Part shown: piece by piece, positions 27,717-34,269 of the stretch
Layout: each line of letters begins with the position of its first letter
Position numbering within the stretch: the stretch's first letter is position 1
DNA from: Kiritimatiellia bacterium
GTDB lineage: Bacteria > Verrucomicrobiota > Kiritimatiellia > RFP12 > UBA1067
Reading direction: 5' to 3'
Length of the DNA stretch: 34,269 nucleotides
NCBI GenBank assembly: GCA_017962315.1
Contig: JAGCVN010000053.1
Location: 1-34,269 of the forward strand
Made by a program: the position numbers and the translations under genes
The notes under the pieces: model-generated
The model's input: the letters and a program-made list of their open reading frames with translations, nothing else
Told to the model about the DNA's origin: nothing
Database searches by the model: none

Positions 27717-28381
27717 AACGTCCCCCGTTGTTCGAGATATTGGCGCAACCCTCGCGCGCGGAGTTTGCAACTGGGGCATTCGCCGCATCCCGCACCGGGA
27801 ATTCCGTTGTAGCACGTCACCGTGTGTTCGCGGATGTACGCGAAGACGCCGAGGCGGTCGGCGAGCGCCCAGGTTTCCGCTTTCGTCAAATCCATCAGCG
27901 GCGTGACGACGCGGAAGGGATAATCCATCGCGAGGTTCAAGGTCACGTTGCAGGACTTCACGAATACGTCGCGGCAATCTGGATACCCGCTGAAATCCGT
28001 TTCGCAGACGCCGGTCACGAGTTCGTGAACGCCCTTGTTTTTCGCGTAGATCGCTCCCAGCAACAGAAACAGCATGTTACGTCCGTCGACAACCGTGTTC
28101 GGGCACGCGGCATTCGCCTTCTGGCGGATATCGGTGCGGGTATCGAGCAAAGCGCTGGTCGTGAGCTGCCCGTACCAGTCGAGCGGGATGACCTTATGTT
28201 CCGCGATACCGAAATGCGCGGCGGCCTCGCGTGCCAGTTCCACTTCGATCCCATGCCGTTGCCCGTACTGGAACGTGATCGCGTACACGCGCCTGCCGCC
28301 GTACAGGGAAACCGTCTGTGCGAGACAGGTCGTACTGTCCTGCCCGCCGGAAAGAATCACGACCGCGCCATCCGTCTTCAT
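27710..28381 (-). CDS. queC: 7-cyano-7-deazaguanine (preQ0) synthase QueC
   Basis: A 223-aa ATP-dependent enzyme that turns 7-carboxy-7-deazaguanine into preQ0. The PP-loop SGGQDSTTC starts at residue 11. The zinc site is C190, C199, C202 and C205 ([16 protein letters not shown]), matching the family spacing. Full length. It overlaps queF by 4 bp (ATGA) and queD by 7 bp. Confidence 0.97.
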   Translation of the reverse strand: MKTDGAVVILSGGQDSTTCLAQTVSLYGGRRVYAITFQYGQRHGIEVELAREAAAHFGIAEHKVIPLDWYGQLTTSALLDTRTDIRQKANAACPNTVVDGRNMLFLLLGAIYAKNKGVHELVTGVCETDFSGYPDCRDVFVKSCNVTLNLAMDYPFRVVTPLMDLTKAETWALADRLGVFAYIREHTVTCYNGIPGAGCGECPSCKLRARGLRQYLEQRGTLC

Positions 28382-28872
28382 CGGTTGTCCACCTTCTCAG
28401 GAACGAGGTTGTGTTCAGCGAAGCGGTGCTGCGCCAGCTCTTCGTAGGCAGTTCCCGGACGCCCCCAGCAGACAAACGGGTCGATGGACAAACCGCCCCG
28501 TGGCAGGAAACGCCCCAGCACCTCGATGTACTTCGGTTCCATCAACGCACGGAGATCCTTCAAAATCAGGTTCACGGCATCCTCGTGGAAATCGCCGTGA
28601 TTCCGGAAGCTGAACAGGTAGAGCTTTAAGGATTTGCTTTCCACCAGTTTCCCGTCCGGCACGTACTGGATGGTCAGGCGGGCGAAATCGGGCTGGCCCG
28701 TCTTGGGACAGAGCGTGGTGAATTCCGGACAGTTGAACGTCACCCAGTAGTCAATGTCTGGATGCTTGTTCGGAAACGTTTCAAGAACACCGGGGGTGTA
28801 GTCGTCCGGATAGACGGTCTTCGTCGAGCCGAGACGTTTCAGTGAACGCAATTCGCTTTTTTCCCTAACCAT
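28378..28872 (-). CDS. queF: NADPH-dependent preQ0 reductase QueF
   Basis: A 164-aa single-domain (type I) QueF that reduces the nitrile of preQ0 to preQ1, ready for tRNA insertion. The catalytic residues are visible: C55 in [13 protein letters not shown] and D62. The QueF motif [20 protein letters not shown] follows at 78. The presence of QueF shows the pathway leads to queuosine rather than stopping at preQ0. QueE and tgt are not in the window. Confidence 0.96.
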   Translation of the reverse strand: MVREKSELRSLKRLGSTKTVYPDDYTPGVLETFPNKHPDIDYWVTFNCPEFTTLCPKTGQPDFARLTIQYVPDGKLVESKSLKLYLFSFRNHGDFHEDAVNLILKDLRALMEPKYIEVLGRFLPRGGLSIDPFVCWGRPGTAYEELAQHRFAEHNLVPEKVDNR

Positions 28873-28884
28873 GTCGTCAACCGT

Positions 28885-29937
28885 TTAGAAGAAATACTTG
28901 GCGAGCGCGAGAATCCCCTGCTTCCACGGGACGCGGTGCGAGACGCCGCTCTTTCCCTTGAACGAGTCGAGGTTCTTGACGTACCAGCGGTAATTGCGCA
29001 CCAGTGCGTCTTTGTTGGAATACTTCGGCGCGAATCCAAGGATCTTCTTCGCCTTGTCGATGCTGACGAACGAATCCTCGCAGGCGGTCCTGTAGACCCA
29101 GGGATAGAGCGGCGAGAGGTGAAGCTTTTCAAGCACCGTCAACGTCCAGATGATCGGCTTGGCGGGCAGGCCGCGGATTTTTTTCTCGTGGCCCGCCTCG
29201 TCCAGAACGGCCTGGTAGTCCTCCTTCATGGTGGTGAACTCCTCGGCGCCGATGTTGAAGGTGTCGTTCACCTTCTCTTTCGGAAGCGTCAGGCAGAGCC
29301 AAATGGCCTGGCAGAGGTCATCCACGTCCATCAGCTGGTACCGGTTGTTCCCGCTGCCGATCATCGGGAAACCGTGCCCGGTATACGCCCAATCGTAGAA
29401 GAGCGCGAAAACGCCGAGACGTTCCGGTCCAATAAAAGACTTCGGACGCAGGATGCTGACACACTGCCCGCGTTCACGCGCCTTCAGGCATTCGCCCTCC
29501 GCCTCGATTTTCGCGTGGCCGTACGGTCCGACGCCGATCAATGGGTCTGTCTCAAAGAGCGGATGATGATCCGGCACGCCGTAGACGGCGGTCGAGGAAA
29601 TCATCACGAAGCGATCCGCGCCGACCGCGTTCGCTTCGGCCAGCACATTACCGGTCCCGACGACATCCGTCGTGTAAATGTCCTCCGGCGAATAAAGCGG
29701 GAGCGCTGCGGCGGTGTGGATCACCCAGTCGCGGCCTTCCATCGCCTTCGCCAACGCGGCCTTGTCGCGGATGTCGCCCTGAATCGCGTCGATTTCACCC
29801 TTCTCCGGATAATCGAATTCCACCAGATCGATAGAACGGATGTCCTTAATCCCCTGGGCGCGAAGGTAGCGGATGAGATTGATTCCGAGAAACCCGCTTC
29901 CGCCGGTCACGAGTACCTTGATATCGCTTGTGTTCAT
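28885..29937 (-). CDS. NAD-dependent epimerase/dehydratase (extended SDR)
   Basis: A 350-aa extended short-chain dehydrogenase. The nucleotide site is VLVTGGSGFLGINL (GxxGxxG at 12-18), with HTAAALPLYSPEDIY downstream, a catalytic SSTAVYG and the YxxxK pair in GPYGHAKIEAE. GNNRYQLMDVDDLCQAI is typical of sugar-nucleotide epimerases/dehydratases. Substrate is unknown. The start at 29937 has GGGGAAA upstream; a TTG five codons earlier is less likely. It lies 15 bp after lysA and 12 bp before queF, so it is co-transcribed with genes it has no obvious link to. Confidence 0.88.
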   Translation of the reverse strand: MNTSDIKVLVTGGSGFLGINLIRYLRAQGIKDIRSIDLVEFDYPEKGEIDAIQGDIRDKAALAKAMEGRDWVIHTAAALPLYSPEDIYTTDVVGTGNVLAEANAVGADRFVMISSTAVYGVPDHHPLFETDPLIGVGPYGHAKIEAEGECLKARERGQCVSILRPKSFIGPERLGVFALFYDWAYTGHGFPMIGSGNNRYQLMDVDDLCQAIWLCLTLPKEKVNDTFNIGAEEFTTMKEDYQAVLDEAGHEKKIRGLPAKPIIWTLTVLEKLHLSPLYPWVYRTACEDSFVSIDKAKKILGFAPKYSNKDALVRNYRWYVKNLDSFKGKSGVSHRVPWKQGILALAKYFF

Positions 29938-29952
29938 GTCGTTTCCCCACAA

Positions 29953-31215
29953 TTAAGCCTGAAAGGTTTTCAACCCTTCGAAATCCAATGTCGCGAAATA
30001 ATCCTCCACCGTCTCCGCGCGCCGGATCGGCACGACGCTCCCGTCCTCGCGGAGCAGCAGTTCCGCCGAACGGAGCTTGCCATTGTACTGGAAGCCCATC
30101 GCGTGGCCGTGCGCGCCGGCATCGTGGATCACCAGCAAATCCCCCGGCTCGACGGCGGGCAGCCTGCGGTCGATCGCGAACTTGTCGTTGTTCTCGCAGA
30201 GCGACCCCGTGACATCGCAGAGCATGTCGGCGGGGCGGTCGGCCTTCGCGGGGACGGAGATATGGTGGTAGGCGCCGTACAGCGCGGGACGCATCAGGTT
30301 CGCCATGCAGGCGTCCAGCCCGACGTAGGTTTTGTACGTGCGCTTGATGTGGCGGACTCGCGCGACCAGCCACCCGTAAGGTCCCGTCACCATCCGTCCG
30401 CACTCCGTGTAGAGGCGGAACGGCGCCAGTCCTGCGGCGACATGGCGGTCGTACGACAACCGTACGCCCTCCCCCACCCGTTCCAGATCGACGGCGTCCT
30501 GTTCCGGTTTGTAGGGAATGCCGATGCCGCCCCCGATGTTCGCGAATTCAAACGCGATCCCCACGGAACGGGAAATCTCCAGCATCAGGTCGAACAGGAT
30601 TTCCGCCGTGTCGATGAAATATTGCGGATTGAGTTCATTCGACGCGACCATCGTGTGAATGCCGAACCGCTTCACGCCTTTTTCTTTTAAAAGGCGGTAC
30701 CCTTCTACCAGCTGTTCGCGGGTGAACCCGTACTTCGCCTCTTCCGGTTTCCCGATGATGGCGTTGCCTCCTTTGAGCGGCCCGGGGTTCCAGCGGCAGC
30801 AGACGAGTTCCGGAAGTCCGCACGCCTTTTCAAGGAAGGGAATGTGCGAGATGTCATCCAGGTTGATGTTCGCCTCCATCTCCTTCGCCTTCGCGAACTC
30901 CTCCGCAGGCGTGTCGTTCGAGGTGAACATGACCGACTCTCCCGTCACGCCGATCTTCTCGCACAGCAGCAGCTCCGGAAGGGAGGAACAGTCCATGCCG
31001 AATCCCTGCCCCTTCAGGATTTTCATAAGGTAGGGATTAGGTGTGGCCTTGACGGCGAAGTATTCCCGGAATCCGGGATTCCAGGCAAAAGCGTCCTTCA
31101 GCCGCCGCACATTCTTCCGAATGGCCGACTCATCGTAGAGATGGAACGGCGTCGGGTACAACCGCGCCAGCTCCTCCAATCTCTCCACACTCAATGGAAA
31201 CGTTTTTTGCGTCAT
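29953..31215 (-). CDS. lysA: Diaminopimelate decarboxylase-like PLP enzyme
   Basis: A 420-aa fold-type III (alanine-racemase-like) PLP decarboxylase. The PLP lysine is K56 in YFAVKATPNPYL. The glycine-rich phosphate site GGGIGIPY, CGRMVTGPYG, and the second-subunit motif GSLCENNDKFA with its catalytic Cys are present, as is HDAGAHGHAMGFQYNGK. These fit LysA, the last step of lysine synthesis; related carboxynorspermidine or arginine decarboxylases are less likely by motif. It leads the five-gene operon to queD from a strong promoter, with GGAGA upstream of the ATG. Confidence 0.88.
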   Translation of the reverse strand: MTQKTFPLSVERLEELARLYPTPFHLYDESAIRKNVRRLKDAFAWNPGFREYFAVKATPNPYLMKILKGQGFGMDCSSLPELLLCEKIGVTGESVMFTSNDTPAEEFAKAKEMEANINLDDISHIPFLEKACGLPELVCCRWNPGPLKGGNAIIGKPEEAKYGFTREQLVEGYRLLKEKGVKRFGIHTMVASNELNPQYFIDTAEILFDLMLEISRSVGIAFEFANIGGGIGIPYKPEQDAVDLERVGEGVRLSYDRHVAAGLAPFRLYTECGRMVTGPYGWLVARVRHIKRTYKTYVGLDACMANLMRPALYGAYHHISVPAKADRPADMLCDVTGSLCENNDKFAIDRRLPAVEPGDLLVIHDAGAHGHAMGFQYNGKLRSAELLLREDGSVVPIRRAETVEDYFATLDFEGLKTFQA

Positions 31216-31243
31216 CTCGTGTATTCTCCAAAAGAGGGATCAC

Positions 31244-31272
31244 AGTATACGCCTTTCAAAGCCCTTTGACAA
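31244..31272 (-). promoter_or_regulatory. Predicted promoter of the lysA-queD operon
   Basis: Minus strand -35 TTGTCA (31272-31267), 17-bp spacer, -10 TATACT (31249-31244), about 30 bp from the lysA ATG and just after the stop of the upstream gene. Confidence 0.7.
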
Positions 31273-31287
31273 TACAGGAACGAATGT

Positions 31288-32982
31288 CTAGTGAATCTCG
31301 ACACCTTCACTGTGGTCAACGACGAAACGGCCTTTACCGCGCCCGGGGAAGGTGTCCGTACGGATCTCCTCGTTCGCACGCCACACGAGGTTTGAGACGG
31401 AACACGCCCGTAGAAGCGGAGCCACCGGTGTCTCGAAACGGTTGCGCTCGATGACGATGTTACGGTGGTACCGCTCCTTCTGCCCCTTGATGTCTTTCAG
31501 GTTCGGACGAATCTGGATGATCCCCTCGCCACGCAGGAACGCGCAGTCCTTGAACACGTTACCGAGGATCGACACGTCGCGGCAGGCGCCGCTCTCGTAC
31601 CACCCGCTCGCGTCGCCTTCGAGCTGGATCACCTGCGACGACACCCTGTCGAAGAGGTTCCCCTCGATCACCGTCTTGCCCGGCGTCGTGAGAAGCACGG
31701 CCCGCGCGCAGATCTTGCTGACGATGTTGTTGCGGAACACGACGGAAGGCTGCCAGTCCGCGTTCTCCACGGCATCGCCGGGCGCGTACCCATCCGGGAC
31801 CGGCGCGGCAAGCGTCAGCGTGACGTGCGTAGGATCGACGAGCTTCGCATCCGCTACAACCGTCTCGGTGCCTGGTTCCAGCGTCGCCGCCTTGATGAAG
31901 CGCAGCCGTTCGCCGGGGAGGAACACTTCGAATCCCGTCGATTGCCTGTGCATGTACCGGCAGACGAGCGTGTCCGGTTTCGGGATGCTTTCGATCCTGA
32001 GGCTTGTCGAATGGACGTTGATGGCATCATCGACCGTCGCCTCGAAATAACAGTTCTCGACGAATATCCGCCCCTTGCAGTTCGAGAAGTGCGTGGCGTC
32101 CGCCTGGAGCGCGGTCGCGCAGCCAGATCCCTTGCGGGCGAACGCGCCGGCCGTCCGGTCGGACGCCTTGCCGCTGCCTCGCAGCGTCACGTTCTCGCAC
32201 CTTTGCGCGACAAGTCCCATACCGTCGCCGCCATGGATGGAACAGTCTTCCAGCAGCGTGTCGTGCGCACGGCAGAGCGAGACGCCCGGACTTGGCCTGA
32301 ATCCGCTCCGGATCAGCGTGATGTCGCCAGACCGCAACGGCCGGGACGTCCTCCATTTCGCCCTGCCCCGCTCGACGCGGATCGTCCCGTCGCCGAGCGC
32401 CGTCGCCTTGCCCATACCGTTTATCCCCATTACGGGAACGAGCGTATCGCCGTCGAACGCCTCGATGAGGGGGACATGGTTCCGCCATCCTTCGCCGACG
32501 GCGATCAGCCTACCCTTCTCGACCGTCATCGGGAAACGCACAGGATCCGGCTTCAAGACCACGCCGCCCTCGTCGGCTTTCACCACCTTCGCCTCCGAAA
32601 ACGGCGGACGCGCCCAGTCGAAGGCGATCCCCTTCACCGTCGCGCGGTGCGTGTCCATGAGCGTCATTCCGATTCCGTTTCCGTGGAAGACAAATACCGC
32701 GCCGTCGCCGAGGATTGCCAGATCCGTGACGTTCGTGACGGGCAGAAACACGCTGTGCGGCTGCGGGTTGTCGTGGTTCGAGATGTAGTAGCGCAACTTC
32801 GCAGGCGAACGGAAGTGGTATTCGCCTTTCGCGAACCGCAGCGTAGCACCATCCCTCACGGCGGCCATCACCTCCGCCGTGCGATCCGTCCCGCCTTCCG
32901 GCGAGAAAACGGTTTCCTTCGCCGCACTGCACGCACACGTCCCGTACATCACGGCGACCACCGCCAACCAACTCGTTTTCAT
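31288..32982 (-). CDS. Secreted right-handed beta-helix protein, GH110 alpha-1,3-galactosidase-like
   Basis: A 564-aa exported protein (signal peptide WLAVVAVMYGTCACSAA) with a right-handed parallel beta-helix made of repeated short strands (for example VTLRGSG, FVENCYFE, VSILGNVFKDC, VIERNRFE). The early segments YYISNHDNPQPHSVF (66-79), GDGAVFVFHGNGIG and VKGIAFDWARPPFSE, and the acidic pair in TVDDAINVHST (D318, D319), resemble GH110 exo-alpha-1,3-galactosidases, which release terminal alpha-1,3-Gal from host glycans or algal polymers. The family call is from recall of motifs, so a different substrate is possible. AAAGG precedes the ATG. It lies 22 bp after trpS, an unusual partner. Confidence 0.75.
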   Translation of the reverse strand: MKTSWLAVVAVMYGTCACSAAKETVFSPEGGTDRTAEVMAAVRDGATLRFAKGEYHFRSPAKLRYYISNHDNPQPHSVFLPVTNVTDLAILGDGAVFVFHGNGIGMTLMDTHRATVKGIAFDWARPPFSEAKVVKADEGGVVLKPDPVRFPMTVEKGRLIAVGEGWRNHVPLIEAFDGDTLVPVMGINGMGKATALGDGTIRVERGRAKWRTSRPLRSGDITLIRSGFRPSPGVSLCRAHDTLLEDCSIHGGDGMGLVAQRCENVTLRGSGKASDRTAGAFARKGSGCATALQADATHFSNCKGRIFVENCYFEATVDDAINVHSTSLRIESIPKPDTLVCRYMHRQSTGFEVFLPGERLRFIKAATLEPGTETVVADAKLVDPTHVTLTLAAPVPDGYAPGDAVENADWQPSVVFRNNIVSKICARAVLLTTPGKTVIEGNLFDRVSSQVIQLEGDASGWYESGACRDVSILGNVFKDCAFLRGEGIIQIRPNLKDIKGQKERYHRNIVIERNRFETPVAPLLRACSVSNLVWRANEEIRTDTFPGRGKGRFVVDHSEGVEIH

Positions 32983-33004
32983 TCCGCCCTTTCTCCCGCC
33001 CGCG

Positions 33005-33964
33005 TCAGAGTCCCGTCGCGGCGCGGACCTTGTCCATCGTCTTCATCGCCTCTTCGCGGGCACGCGCCGCGCCGGCCTTCAGGATGTCCTCGACATACGA
33101 TTCATCCGCGGCGAGTTTCTCGCGCCGTTCGCGGAACGGGGCGAACGTGCGCTCATAGATGGCGAAGAGTTCTTTTTTCGCGTGGCCGTAGCCATAGTTC
33201 CCGGCACGGAATTTCGCGGCCATCTCGGCGGTCTCCTCCGGCGTTGCGAACAGCTTGTACAACTCGTAGACGGAATTCCCTTCCGGCTCTTTCGGCGCCT
33301 CCATCGGGGTGGAGTCCGTCACGATACCCATGATCTTCTTCTTGATGGATTTCAAATCCTCGAAAAGCTGGATGGTGTTATTGTAACTCTTGGACATCTT
33401 CTGCCCGTCGGTTCCGGGAATCGTCGCCACCGTGTCGGGGATGTACGGTTCGGGAATCTTGAAACACTCGCCATAGGCGTTGTTGAACTTGATCGCGATA
33501 TCGCGCGTCACCTCCAGATGCTGCTTCTGGTCCTTACCGACGGGAACGAGGTCGCTCTGCATGATGAGGATGTCGGCGGCCATCAGAACGGGATAGGCGA
33601 AAAGGCCGTGCGTCGCATCCATGCCGTGTGCGAGTTTGTCCTTGTAGCTGTGGCAACGCTCCAAGAGTCCCATAGGGGTAACGCAAGAGAGGAACCAGGC
33701 CAGCTCCTGCACTTCCGGCACGTCGCTCTGGCGGTAGAACACGGTCTTTTCCGGATCAAGCCCGCACGCCAGCCAGTCCAGAGCCACGTCGCGAGTCGCC
33801 TCGCGAAGGCGCTGTCCGTCGCGCACGGTCGTCATCGCGTGGTAGTTCGCGATGAAAAGGAATGCCTCTCCCTTCTGCTGCAACGCGAAGGCGTTGCGCA
33901 TCGCGCCGAAATAGTTGCCCCAGTGGAGCTTTCCGGACGGCTGGATACCTGTCAATACTCTCAT
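33005..33964 (-). CDS. trpS: Tryptophan--tRNA ligase
   Basis: A 319-aa class I tryptophanyl-tRNA synthetase. The ATP site HWGN (14-17) lies in LTGIQPSGKLHWGNY, and the KMSKS loop in GTDGQKMSKSYNNTI near 188-192. Length matches bacterial TrpS (about 330). The ATG at 33964 has AAGGAG 9 nt upstream and gives the usual MRVLTGIQPSG N-terminus; an earlier in-frame ATG would touch the ribosome site. Confidence 0.97.
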   Translation of the reverse strand: MRVLTGIQPSGKLHWGNYFGAMRNAFALQQKGEAFLFIANYHAMTTVRDGQRLREATRDVALDWLACGLDPEKTVFYRQSDVPEVQELAWFLSCVTPMGLLERCHSYKDKLAHGMDATHGLFAYPVLMAADILIMQSDLVPVGKDQKQHLEVTRDIAIKFNNAYGECFKIPEPYIPDTVATIPGTDGQKMSKSYNNTIQLFEDLKSIKKKIMGIVTDSTPMEAPKEPEGNSVYELYKLFATPEETAEMAAKFRAGNYGYGHAKKELFAIYERTFAPFRERREKLAADESYVEDILKAGAARAREEAMKTMDKVRAATGL

Positions 33965-33993
33965 GGTCGTCATCTCCTTAAAACGAGGCATCC

Positions 33994-34022
33994 AGTTTAC
34001 CTGATTTATCCACCGGATTCAA
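33994..34022 (-). promoter_or_regulatory. Predicted trpS promoter
   Basis: Minus strand -35 TTGAAT (34022-34017), 17-bp spacer, -10 TAAACT (33999-33994), 30 bp from the start codon. Confidence 0.6.
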
Positions 34023-34133
34023 GCCTTCGTTGCAAGGGTTGCCGTGCGTCCGTTTGGGACGAGGCGACTCGTAAAAAAGGATGAGGGGGATGCGTACCCT
34101 TGCGGCCAGACACGCCCCAAAGATTTCAGTGTC
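34023..34133. other. Non-coding stretch upstream of trpS
   Basis: No gene recognised. It contains a small ACGAG/CTCGT hairpin near 34060-34074. Confidence 0.4.
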
Positions 34134-34179
34134 GTGTAGTTTTCAAAACAGGACTGGTGTAGTTTTCAAAACAGGACTG
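34134..34179 (+). repeat. Perfect 23-bp tandem repeat, two units
   Basis: Units at 34134-34156 and 34157-34179 are identical. Each starts GTGTAG, contains the near-palindrome GTTTTCAAAAC, and ends AGGACTG. Repeated motifs of this kind occur at the ends of some insertion sequences, for example the IS21 family. Confidence 0.8.
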
Positions 34180-34251
34180 CCTCAACAAGTGCAAACCCTT
34201 TGATTTTATTGGGTTTTGTTGAGGGGCAAGCTTGTCGGGAGTCCTGTTTTG
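34167..34251. repeat. Nested inverted repeats at the right edge
   Basis: An outer perfect 12-bp pair CAAAACAGGACT (34167-34178)/AGTCCTGTTTTG (34240-34251) encloses an inner 9-bp pair CCTCAACAA (34180-34188)/TTGTTGAGG (34216-34224) and an inner AACCC/GGGTT. The whole could fold as one long hairpin. The left arm lies in the second tandem unit. It may be the end of a mobile element or a MITE-like remnant; the window stops before any transposase. Confidence 0.7.
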
Positions 34252-34269
34252 CGCGAATTCAGCCGTGTA

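Noticed and set aside
31465-33333. Plus-strand ORF of 622 aa opposite the GH110-like gene and trpS
   Set aside because: It crosses two real minus-strand genes and has shadow-like composition.
34007-34015. TTATCCACC near trpS, like a DnaA box
   Set aside because: A single near-match within a promoter spacer; no cluster and no AT-rich unwinding region.
34134-34179. CRISPR array from the two 23-bp repeats
   Set aside because: The units are directly adjacent, with no spacers and no cas genes.

Overview
The window looks like a chromosomal segment of a GC-rich (about 60% by eye) Gram-negative bacterium. The evidence is Sec-type signal peptides, a YidC with a large periplasmic domain, a CsgG-like envelope protein and ordinary -35/-10 promoters. 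Gene content and the style of the secreted proteins suggest the Verrucomicrobiota/Kiritimatiellota side of the PVC group, perhaps from a gut or rumen. That placement is inference, since there is no rRNA gene here. Most genes are core housekeeping. The accessory material lies in the gaps: a dispersed structured repeat, a decayed secreted-protein locus, a possible small RNA and repeats at the right edge.

Layout, left to right. 1-509: non-coding, with the first copy of a hairpin-rich repeat. 510-2930 (-): pheT, alone and divergent from 3161-6232 (+), an EF-G paralogue, ybaB and recR. 6501-11669 (+): a probable five-gene operon of PfkB-family sugar kinase, yicC, a TraB/GumN-like protein, a large secreted protein of unknown function, and maf. 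11670-13112: remnants of secreted-protein genes. 13113-16319 (-): carB, without carA. 16452-16589 (-): promoter and terminator of a possible small RNA. 16655-17575 (-): a secreted CsgG-domain protein. 17641-18385: non-coding, with the second repeat copy.

18386-24631 (-): rpsA, rpmH, rnpA, yidD, yidC, an FmdB-type zinc ribbon, and a fused precorrin-2 dehydrogenase/glutamyl-tRNA reductase. This is the rpmH-rnpA-yidD-yidC block that often lies beside dnaA/oriC, but neither is seen here. 24888-27291 (+): a secreted formylglycine-enzyme-like protein and an uncharacterised protein with transglutaminase-like spacing of Cys, His and Asp/Asn. 27306-31215 (-): a tight five-gene operon, lysA, sugar-nucleotide-type epimerase, queF, queC and queD, joining the last step of lysine synthesis to 7-deazaguanine (queuosine precursor) synthesis. 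31288-33964 (-): trpS followed by a secreted right-handed beta-helix protein resembling GH110 alpha-1,3-galactosidases. 34134-34251: tandem and inverted repeats that may be the end of a mobile element.

Most of the window serves translation (pheT, EF-G paralogue, rpsA, rpmH, rnpA, trpS, queuosine genes) and envelope biogenesis (yidC/yidD, CsgG-like, secreted proteins). No complete mobile element, CRISPR array, tRNA or rRNA was found. Nothing amounts to a clear new multi-gene system. The best candidates for novelty are the covarying structured repeat, the roughly 138-nt small transcript upstream of carB, the EF-G paralogue with altered GTPase motifs, and the uncharacterised secreted proteins.
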